Positions 45,201 through 54,900 of a stretch of 64,000 nt of DNA are shown in pieces; the stretch's first letter is position 1; the number at the start of each line of letters is the position of its first letter. Made by a program: the position numbers and the translations under genes. The notes beneath the pieces were generated by a model that had not been told where the DNA came from, made no database searches, and was given only the letters and a program-made list of their open reading frames with translations. Origin of the DNA: Lutraria lutraria (lineage: Eukaryota; Mollusca; Bivalvia; Venerida; Mactridae). The stretch is from assembly GCA_964023205.1 (NCBI GenBank), contig OZ026842.1, positions 6,176,408-6,240,407 on the forward strand. Reading direction: 5' to 3'.

Positions 45201-48200
45201 TACTACTGTGTAGTACATAGACCATAGTACTATGTGTAATGTAAATATACATAAAAGAAAAGTGAAAGCTGAGGACTGTGTCGGAATTTAGAATGCCATT
45301 AAATATAGAAAGTAAAAAAAAATTAAATCCTTGTCACCGATTGGATAAGAAGTGTTATCGGCGCACCTGTCGCTACTCCAACAGTTACACAGGCGATTCT
45401 TGCGTCATAGATAAAACCGCTTGCGATTGAACCAATACATGCCGCAACTGTTCCAATCAGCATTGATACTCTGGTTGGTGTATTATTTCCAATCGTTAAA
45501 CTAAGCAGAGCTGCAAACGAGATGGACATATCTAAGCTGAGATTGCTAGTTCCATACTTCAGACATTTACAAGCTGACAATAAATCCCACAATAATCAAT
45601 AGGAGAAACCATGCTCATGCTTTACTTTTTAACAAGGGATAGCAAGCTTTCTAAATATAGAAACTGTCAGTTGAGACATAAACAGTCTATGAAACAGGCC
45701 CAAATATATATTATGTTCTTCAATGTTTGTTCGCACGTTTGTTTAAAAGAATCTTATTGGCAAAACTATACAGACAGTGGAATTAAGTTCATTAATATAC
45801 GCATGTAAAAGAGTGTGTATTAGTAAATATTACCCGTGTTCAAATGATTTTTGTTTACTTAGATCTTAGTTGATGAATAAATGAGCACGTGTGAAGATAG
45901 TGTTATGTTTTCTAAAAATGTGTGTTCAAAAATACTTTTCTCATAAAATAAATTACTAGTCAATCTTGTTTGTAGACTTATCTATTCAGAGCAAATTTTT
46001 ATTACCAAACAGGCAGTTTTGATCTAACGAAAGAACTATATTAAAATATGACCGATATAAAATGGTTGTCCAAATGTTTTACCAATTACGCTATACGTCG
46101 CATTCATCACAGTGAATATCAATGAAGTCTCAGCCGAAGTTGAACCAAAACGTCGTTGATATTGCACAAAAAAGATACCAAAACATTTCAACTGTCCAAA
46201 GATCATGAAGTGTGCAAAAAAGATGCTATAATACAAAGGAAATAAATAAACATTTATATACATGTAATTTTTAAATGCTTATACATGTATGTTAAAGCCG
46301 ATGTTAAAATTAAAGTAGGTCTTATTTTACCTAAAAAGGATGTCTTATCAGTGAAACTGATTTTTACTTTGATTAAATAAATTTGATTTAATCAAAAAGT
46401 ACATATAGAAATGTAGCACAGTACAAATGTATGTATGTTTTCAATGATATTGCAAAATAAAATACAAAAGCATCTGACAACATTTTGCGAGATGTAGCTA
46501 AAGAAAGGCATTATGTAAACATTTTTTAGGGCAAACAAGATTTACTTCTTAAATTTTATTATCATTTTATCTTTGTTCTAAATTCAAAAAGCTAATGGTC
46601 CTTAAAATATAGAGGTCTGATACACTGCTGTGATGGTGATTTTAGGCCTAAAGTGTCCACACGGCCCCCCGAAAATAATATTCATATACATGTGCATGCA
46701 TAATTATGGACCAGGACTCTCGAAATTAAGGATTCCGCACCAAGTTTGTTCAGCATAACGATTTTTTTCAAAATTTACTAATTTCTCATAAGTTGTGTCT
46801 ACAGATAGCTAAGACATTATACTACACAAAACTAGTAAGCGCCCGGTTCAATTCTAAACAATCAAGTAGAATTTTCATCTTTGTCCACCAAACAATCTCC
46901 ATTTTTTTGTTTACTTGAACGCGACCTTGCAACACCAAATCATATTGAATTGCCATACTTAATATGCGTTAGAAACACAAGAAGCAGAATTGACAATGCA
47001 TGACATCCTTAAATATAGTAGATTCATACCGATCAAGCGCAAAAGAATAATTTAGGAATGTTTTACTTACGTACAATTAGCCCAAATCGTCGGTAAGTCA
47101 TCAACATTCAATTCGCTACGCCATGATGATTCATTGATCTTCAGCCAACGAAACGATCGCTTTCAAACGCTTGTAAGACGAAGGTCACGGAATCAACATG
47201 CCAAGCGAAGTTAGTTATAGACGACTTTACCGACGATTTTTATTTATTCTATAAGTGTAGAACATACCTGGATAATTCTTTTGTGCTAGGACCTACAGCA
47301 CAATAGAATTGTAATGCATTAGCACACGCATTCTCACTGAACTGTCCATATTAATGTTACAGCTTTAATATTGTGGTTTTCACTATATAAAAATAATTAA
47401 CCTATGTGTAAGAATGAACCATTTAAAAATAGAAAATGCAGAAAAAATCATTTCTATGTGCATGTTTAAGTATTTTGTTTGAAGTAGAGTAGACTACCCC
47501 CTACGCAAAATACAGTATCACAACCTAGAAAACAACATTTCGGTCGTTACTGGCATATCTTATGTGCAATTGATATGCAAAAGAATGTCTTTTATTCATA
47601 GTAATGATCATTATTAGTCACTAGAATTACCATTTTAAGGAATAAAAGAATGCTGACAAGATCCATAAATTGACAGGATGATGTCACAACCTGCACGAAG
47701 TTTACGTGCCAAATTTTACAGAGGCAGCTACTGATTCGAGATATACGGTTTGGTCATGGTATAATCTTCCAAATTAATTGTTTGCTTATACTGGTTATAC
47801 ATGTATGTTTATTCAATACTCTAATTTTCCATAGCAGATGCAATCGATCCACACGTACAAATAACTCAAAGTTGGCTACTGTCCATTGGGGACTTTTTGT
47901 CTGTATCTATACGTGAGACGGCTATGCAGCTTATATAACTGATTACACCCATTTAAATGAGTTGAATATAGTGGTTTGTAGTCCGTTAGTAGTTAAAGCC
48001 ACACAGGATGTCCATCTTTGAATTTAGCTACAATTCTTTTCGGTTTTGACGTAATAATGTTTTTTACGTGACGAAGCTTTATGTGACGATTTATTAGTTA
48101 TTTAAGACTTAATAACGATATTACATTCGCCAAGTTTAGCGAAGTAATTGATAATAACTACTAGGAGGCCAAGGAAGGTTGATACCGCCAAATGAATCTG

Positions 48201-50428
48201 AATGTTTCTTGAAATACATGGTGATGAAAGATTTTCTGTTTTATAAGGGGTAAGTGTATAAAATGTTTAATATGTCGTTGAAATTATGTCACCAAATTAC
48301 GTAGAATGTAATAATGAAAGTACTAGGGCTGACTTAAAAACTTATTTGAATTCGGCTTAAAATCAATGTGAACCAAGCATATAACTTCTATTTTAAAATG
48401 TCACGTAAAACTTCTGCATTGTTACGTAAAATTTAAATTAAGTGGCCCCTTTCTAACCGTTCGTAATATTTCATTATTGCTATAAATACATGAATATTAT
48501 TGAATGTTCATTGCATCTAGTACCCAAGTTTAAGCTTTTATAAGTTAACTGCTACCAAACATGCTTTCATTTAATCATTTGAGCCGCGCCATTTATGCAA
48601 AATAAAATAAATATGTTTTTCTTCAAATCTGTCGACCATCATAATTATATGAAAATCAATCTCTATTTTATCATCGGTATTTCGGTAGAAGAAAACATCA
48701 ATTATTTTGTAGGTTAATTTATATGATTGGATGCCTGCTAAATTGTTTTCATGCGACCATAATGCAATGTCTTTTATAACAGTTTTGCTTCCAGTATTCG
48801 ATATGCTTCCTCTTTGTGATATTCAATAATATAGTACTAGACTAGGTATTAAATCATAATTGAAAACAGACGCTCTGCTAATTTCGCATACAAAAGTGTA
48901 CATTTTGTACCCAATAATAAATAAATCATCAAATTATTCACGAATTATATTTCCAGTCACAATTGCATTTATCCTGCAAAGGAACGCTTTCTTCCATTGA
49001 ACATTCTTCAAAGACGCATGTTGTTTTCTGTTCCTTATCTAGCCCAGTAACGCTATGCATCTTCGTTGTCCTTTGTAGCATTTATTTATGTAGCCCGTAA
49101 GAAAGAAATGGTGCATAGAGAAACATATAGGTCCTTAATCGCACAAGCAAAGCTTTGCGCTTTTACAAATTATCAAATGATGAAAAACAGAACTTCACAT
49201 TTGGAATAATCAGTGTATGTAGTTTACGTGACAATTACAATGCACGTATTTGGATATTCTGAAGTAAGATGAAAATATTTTTTGTTGATATGACTAATTC
49301 CGTCAGTGTTAGACAGTTATTTTTATATTCTAACTGAACGAATATTTCAAATAGAATCTACATGTATATGATGGGCATGCACTCCTATATAAAAGTCAAG
49401 TCGTTAGTATACATAGTTTACGTGACTTTTGTCTTTCCATTATTTTCAAAAATGAGTTTATTTAATCACAAAATTGAGTCATACATGTTATATAAGCTAA
49501 AATAAAGTCATTTCTTTCAAACGAACAATTATAATAGTTAATTCATTTTAATGCCTTTCTTCATCTCACATAAAAACAGTTGGATGTGTCGTTTACGTGA
49601 CAATGGGACCTATACATGTTTACATTTAAATGTTTCAGTAATGACATGTGTTTGTACCTATTTTGCAGGAAAGGCACGTGCATGCTTTAAAAAATGAAAT
49701 ATAGAAAACAAGAGTAACTGCTCTATGAAAATTATAGAGATGTTTAAGCAACTAACGTAATGATAAACCATATTTAAATGTGGAAATATCAGTATATTTG
49801 CTTTAACGTTAGATACGGTTATTATTTTGTTCAAATTCAAGAAGGTCATTAAAAACGTTGTGCCATATACAAAATCATGTCCGTAAAACCTTTACTTATG
49901 AAACGAAAACATAAAAACAACAAAAATCGAATGTTTTTTTTCCAACTTTTTGCCGTCCATTTTGGCCGTATAACGTATTTTTTAAGGGGAAAATGGTTTA
50001 ATAGAATGCAATTTTATTGATTAACAGGTTATACCTAACAAAATTATCCATGCCCATCCTCGATCAATCGGTAAATTAGCATCTTTCGAGTCATCATGTT
50101 TGCCAGTTTCGTTTGCTTCATTGTCTTCTTCTATTTGAACCGTGTCGGTAACATTTATATTGGAATCAGCGTCTGAGTTCGCCGCCATCCTTACTATACT
50201 CTGTATTCCATTTACACAGCACCGTGCTTCATTGTCACTGTTGAACACAGATGTTTGTTTATCGATATCGCCTTTATTTTCTCCAATCGCCTTTACACTG
50301 TTATGTTCAGCCTCTCGTCTTGATTCAATCTTTGATATTTTAATATTTTCTTGTTCTGGAGTAGTATCAAGTGCTGAACATTTACACGACTCAGTTATTC
50401 CTGTCGCCATTTCGTTTTGTTTAATCAT
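42120..50428 (-). CDS. SLC16/MCT-like transporter, copy A (frameshift in exon 2)
   Basis: Six exons: 50428-50035, 46225-46083, 45510-45367, 44794-43671, 42740-42677, 42292-42120. The protein would have 680 residues if one T is restored in exon 2. SLC16 carriers move monocarboxylates or related solutes across the plasma membrane with 12 helices. Seen here: an acidic N tail, the TM1 motif DRGWAW (family DGGWGW), TM1 lysine in GQLKCFG, the TM4-5 motif YFEKRRGFANNIMNGG, a loop of about 165 residues, TM7-11, and a Gln-rich C tail. In TM8 the DxxxR motif of lactate carriers reads DIASK. Exon 2 is 143 nt instead of 144, and translation stops soon after the junction. Everything else is intact. Substrate unknown. 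Confidence 0.85.
42677..42740 (-). CDS. Transporter copy A, exon 5
   Basis: 64 nt: GALGFISLAQGLTSGLSLLL, with acceptor TTGTATTTAAG and donor GCAG/GTAATG. Confidence 0.88.
42807..42990. repeat. MITE, GTTTCTGGTTACC family (copy A intron 4)
   Basis: TTGTTTCTGGTTACATG and GGTAACCAGAAACGAAC are inverted ends; interior includes GGTAGGTAGGTAGATAGGG. Related to 51988-52173 and to the left flank of the minisatellite at 35354. Confidence 0.75.
43671..44794 (-). CDS. Transporter copy A, exon 4 (TM4-TM11)
   Basis: 1124 nt. Begins GFASAFIFP (acceptor CATTTGTGTAG), ends DILEMENLK (donor AAG/GTACGA). Carries the long TM6-TM7 loop. Confidence 0.92.
45367..45510 (-). CDS. Transporter copy A, exon 3
   Basis: 144 nt, phase 1 to 1. 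Codes LLSLTIGNNTPTRVSMLIG to IACVTVGVAT (TM2-TM4 region). Acceptor CTCGTTTGCAG, donor ACAG/GTGCGC. Confidence 0.88.
46083..46225 (-). CDS. Transporter copy A, exon 2 (one base short)
   Basis: Acceptor TTTGTATTATAG, donor ATTG/GTAAAA. Matches copy B exon 2 throughout, but the T-run after CATC has six T where seven would keep the frame (SFFAHFMIFGQLKCFG). Confidence 0.85.
47082..47241. repeat. MITE, AATCGTCGGTAA ends (copy A intron 1)
   Basis: AAATCGTCGGTAAGTC and GACTTTACCGACGATTTT are inverted ends about 130 bp apart. Confidence 0.65.
47242..50034. other. Intron 1 of transporter copy A, no other gene seen
   Basis: AT-rich. The only pattern I see is a repeated GTTTACGTGAC motif at 49222, 49416 and 49591, with related sites near 48062 and 48397 (the latter reversed). 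Confidence 0.5.
50035..50428 (-). CDS. Transporter copy A, exon 1
   Basis: ATG at 50428; 131 codons plus one base. Acidic Ser/Asn/Glu-rich cytosolic tail ending in PIDRGWAWIILL. Donor TTAG/GTATAA. Confidence 0.88.
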
Positions 50429-50539
50429 TATTTTTGTCTTTCAGCATTTCAATAACCTTACCACTTCACAACTATAGAAACAGAACACATCCAAGCCCGA
50501 ACTAGTACGTACAATTTATACTAGAACTGTATCCACGAC

Positions 50540-50760
50540 TGCACAATATCTGTTATTGCACAAGACACAAGATTATGGTACAGTTAATCTACTGACGAGA
50601 GAAGTCCTGTCTATCTCTGACTATTTGTTATCTCCTTTATTTGTTTTAGGTGACTTTAGGATCCTCAGGGTTATCACCCAAAGATTAAATACAGTAGATT
50701 TTATAAATACCGCTTTTGTTACATACTTGGATGTTTTGTAACATGAATGCTAATCATAAT
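50540..50760 (-). promoter_or_regulatory. 5' flank shared by copies A and B
   Basis: Stretches such as ACAAGACACAAGATTATGG, GACGAGAGAAGTCCTGTC and GTTATCTCCTTTATTTG recur at 57180-57420 with few changes. The duplication therefore included the likely promoter. Confidence 0.6.
50699..50705 (-). promoter_or_regulatory. TATA-like box, transporter copy A
   Basis: TATAAAA on the minus strand 271 bp upstream of the start codon, in a block nearly identical to the flank of copy B (57348-57354). Confidence 0.4.
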
Positions 50761-51755
50761 CAATTGTGCACTATTTTATAGAATTGTTATAAGTCAATAC
50801 ATTGTTCTTTTTTTCGCCTACTTAAGGTCAGTATAATTATATTGTATATCAAAGAACAACCTCACTGCCATCCCGGGACAAAGTCGCGACATGGAATTTA
50901 TTATGTATATCAATATACATGTAGTCTGCAATATAAACTTGGATATAAACTTCCGACCGACCCTAAATTTTGGCCACGGCCATAATATTTCTAAAAGTGA
51001 AATCCAAGTTACTATATTTGTTTGGAGGAAAGAATCAGATTTCCATAGTACGATAGATATGTTTGAAAAAAGATTTGCGAACTACAAACACTAATTCAGT
51101 CAACTTACATCATCATAACGATTTCTACTAGACTAAGAATGAAATTACTTTTAATGATATTGATTTACTGACTATGACTAAAGGGAATGATACATTCTTA
51201 ATGTACTTATATAGTACGTAATTCTCTATAAAGGGAAAGAAAAGTAGGAAATGATATTCAGTTTCATTAACATTTTGAGTACATAATATACCCTTTCTCT
51301 CGTATAGTTGGATATTACGTATTGAATCTTCCCTTTTCAATATCTGAGTTGTGCGATCCTAACCTAAATCTAGACATTTCTACCAATACCCTTTCTTTTG
51401 TAATAATATGATGGTAGTTTTCAAAAATGAATTCTGAGTGTTTATTTACTATTAGTTACTTCCTAATCATACTGTACTCTAGGTATAATTGTACATTAAA
51501 ATTAATTTTTCTGATGTTTAACAGTCCAATCAACAGATATGGTCATTTGAGGGCCACCCTAGAGAGATTCTTTATCGTGCCCGGTGTAAAAGTTAGTGGG
51601 CTGGACTTGAAACCTTGCTATCAGGATTAGAAACACAATATCGTGTATATCATTTAACTGAAGTTAAAACCATGGTCAGTGCTTTCAGGGCCTTCTGGAT
51701 CTCTGTTCCTTATCAGTACAAAGAATCAGAACAACTTAGAGATTTAATGTAAGAC
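50761..51755. other. Intergenic stretch between copies B and A
   Basis: No gene supported. A small repeat at 51590-51630 (GTGGGCTGGACTTGAAACCT) also occurs at 38710-38755. Confidence 0.5.
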
Positions 51756-51761
51756 TTTATT
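51756..51761 (-). terminator. Poly(A) signal, transporter copy B
   Basis: AATAAA on the minus strand, 21 bp after the stop codon. Confidence 0.7.
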
Positions 51762-51781
51762 TCAATCATTTTACAAATATG

Positions 51782-51954
51782 CTAAACTTGTTGCTCCTGT
51801 TTTACCAATTGTTGTTTCTGGTGTTGATGTTGTTTATTTTTATGCCATTCATGTACATTTGGTACAAAATAACACAGTATGGCACTAACAATGAGAATAC
51901 AACCGATGAAGTTGAACGTGTAGTTGTAGGATCCGCTGATATCTCTGAGATACC
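51782..51954 (-). CDS. Transporter copy B, exon 6 (last)
   Basis: GYLRDISGSYNYTFNFIGCI, TM12 and the tail KNKQHQHQKQQLVKQEQQV, stop TAG. Confidence 0.9.
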
Positions 51955-54900
51955 CTGAAAGAAAATTAATATTTTACTTAAGTGTATAAAAATGTTTGTT
52001 TCTGGTTACCAAACCTACCCTATTTCCCCCTGCAGCCCTGGGCGTTTTATAAGGCCCGAGGACTGAAACTGCTCACTTTTCTTTCAATAATAATAAAAAA
52101 AAATATTTACAACTTCGCCACCTAGCCTATTTTTTATGAGCATAAAAAAACAGAAACAAACATTTTTACACCATATTGAATGGGAAAACACAACCAAGTT
52201 TTGTACATTTAATAGTAAGACTGACCTTGATGTCTGTCCCGATTAGTCGTTAGTGATGGTTTGTATCACTGAAAGAATTATTATTAAAATAGTCTGAATT
52301 ACCTGTACCACGTTCAAATTGTCAAATGTATAATATTAAGCCAAAAATGTTAATTGGAACATTATATTATCGGACAAATGGTATGCCATTTGTCACTTGA
52401 CAACATTTATTAAATACTTTACCTGCCAGTGGAAGAGACAAGCCACTTGTTACTCCTTGAGCCAAACTGATAAACCCTAATGCTCCCTGAAATACAAAAT
52501 TTGAAACATTTAAACTAGGCCAGAATGTTTGTATTGACAAAATCTTGGACAAGTTCGATAATGGATAATTTAGCGTAAATATTAGATCAAAAGGTTAAAT
52601 TACATGAAAACCTCGTGCACACTCTAGAGCTCACTGTTTTGATTGGATTTTCATGAAACTTTGTCTGAATGTTTGTCTTAATGATATTTTAGACAAGTTT
52701 GATAATAGGTGATTTGGAGTAAAACACAAGGTCATCAGGAAAACCTTGTTAACTAACATTCTAGATGTCACAGTCTTGATTCTTCTACAGACATTGTCAG
52801 AATGTTTGTCTTAATGATATGTGGATGATCTTTGAAGATGGGCCATCTTAGATGAAAAACTAGGTCACAAGGTCTAATCATAGGAAAACCTTGTTTACAC
52901 TCTAGATGTCACAGTATTGATGGAATCTTTACCAAACCTTGTCAGAATGTTTGTCTTAATAATACAAATGAATGTTAAACAAATTCGAAGATGGATCGTC
53001 CCGGGTCAAAAACAAGGTCACCAGGTAAAATCTTAGTGTTACACCCATATTGTCCAAGGACAAATGTGCCAAAGTGATCAAATATCTAAAACAAAATTAC
53101 TAAATACATGTACATCTAATGGCTTCGTACCTTTAAATTTTCCATCTCAAGAATGTCTATAATCACAACAACAAATAGTGCAAAGTAGACATTTTGAAAT
53201 ATTCCACCAATTACTGCATAAATCATCAATGTTGTAAATGTGGTCATAAAGTATATGAATTGCGCTGCCACGCCCAATATGAAACATGCTACAGCGATGA
53301 GTGTTGACCTATGACACCATCCTTTATCTGAGATGTATCCAATTGCAAACTTTGATGCAATATCTAATACACTGGGTACACTCACCAATAACGCCGCCAT
53401 TTCATCACTTACACCCATCTCCACAGCATGAGTGGGAAGAAATGCCACAGATAAACCACATCCACTGCATAGTAACGCATTACATAGCAGATAGTATTGA
53501 AACACTGGATTAGATAATAATTTTATGTCAAACAGTTTGGCGAACATTTTGCGTAGTGCACTAGTACAAGTTTTTGACGTCCCGGAATTTGGGTTTTCAT
53601 CTTCAGCAATATGCCCATCGCGCTGGGGAACGTGTAGTGCCTTAATCAATGATAGATTCATTATTGAGCTATTCATAAATTCTGTACTTGCAAACATGGA
53701 CCTCGTCGATTTTAGAAATGACTCATGGTTCAATCTTGTACTTTTATCGTTCACATGGATTACTTTATCACTTTCACTAAAATATCTTCGACGTCGGAGA
53801 AGTTCCCCATTCACACTCGTTTTATGTAATGCCTTGATATATCTGTCATTACTAGCTTTAGTATTACTTCTTACATCAATGCTCTGAAAATCATTGCAAG
53901 TAGTGCTAACATCACGTTCGTTTGTTTCAGCGTCAGCACTAAGCAGTTTCTTTGCTTCTTCGTTATGAACACTTAAGTCGATTTTCGTTACTTTCTTAGT
54001 CTTCTTCTTGTAAAAGCTTATTGGTCTTACTAAACATGTAATCACGAGTAGCTGCAGGTTTATTCCGGTTATGAAGATATGTGTACTAGTGTAACCATAA
54101 ACTTCAAATAATTTGGTCAAGAAAGGGGCCATTGCAATAGCACCAACGCTGACACCTCCATTCATTATATTGTTTGCGAAACCTCTTCTCTTCTCGAAGT
54201 ACACGTTAGCCGTTGCGCTGACTGGTGGGAATATAAATGCATTGGAAAACCCTATACAAATGTAAAAAAATATGTGATTAGTATAATTCAAAATTAAAGT
54301 CGTGAAAGAAGTATCGCCATGTTGTATAATGTTCAATGTTTTATTCACCGATATTTTGTTACACATTCTTTGATTTCTTGTCATGAATGCTCTAATGGTT
54401 TGGTTCAGATTACAGTGATTATTCTTAAACAAACTTCGAAGCAAGAAATTTCCAATTGATATAAATAGTACTATATTAATTGTAGGAAAAAACTCGATGT
54501 CAAGTGTTAAATATCAAAAAGGAAAGTTTACAATGCCATAAAACGATTATTGAAAATAACAGCCGAGAAAAATATCCGATCTAAAGCCATATCATCGAAA
54601 TCGACACTTTGATTATTAGTCAGGGTAATGTATACTTATATCAAATTGAGTCCATCATAGACCTATGAGAGTTTATAAGTTTATTTGATTCGGATATATG
54701 CGTTAGTAGCCTTTCTATGTGTCGAGTTTGAAATATAGAAAATTGACCAACCCATTGCTGCTCCAATAGTGACGCAGGCGATTCTTACGTCATAAATAAA
54801 ACCACTTGCAAGTGAACCAATGCATGCCGTAACTGATCCAATTAACATTGAAACTCTGGTTGGTATATTACTTCCAATCGTAAGATTGAGTAGAGCTGCA

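Noticed and set aside
53525..53887. Plus-strand frames opposite transporter exons (also 44236-44433, 50142-50477, 63396-63668)
   Set aside because: Antisense shadows of real coding exons.
54252..54444. N-terminal extension of transporter copy B exon 4
   Set aside because: The frame is open upstream, but a good acceptor at 54252-54253 and the match with copies A and C place the exon start at 54251.
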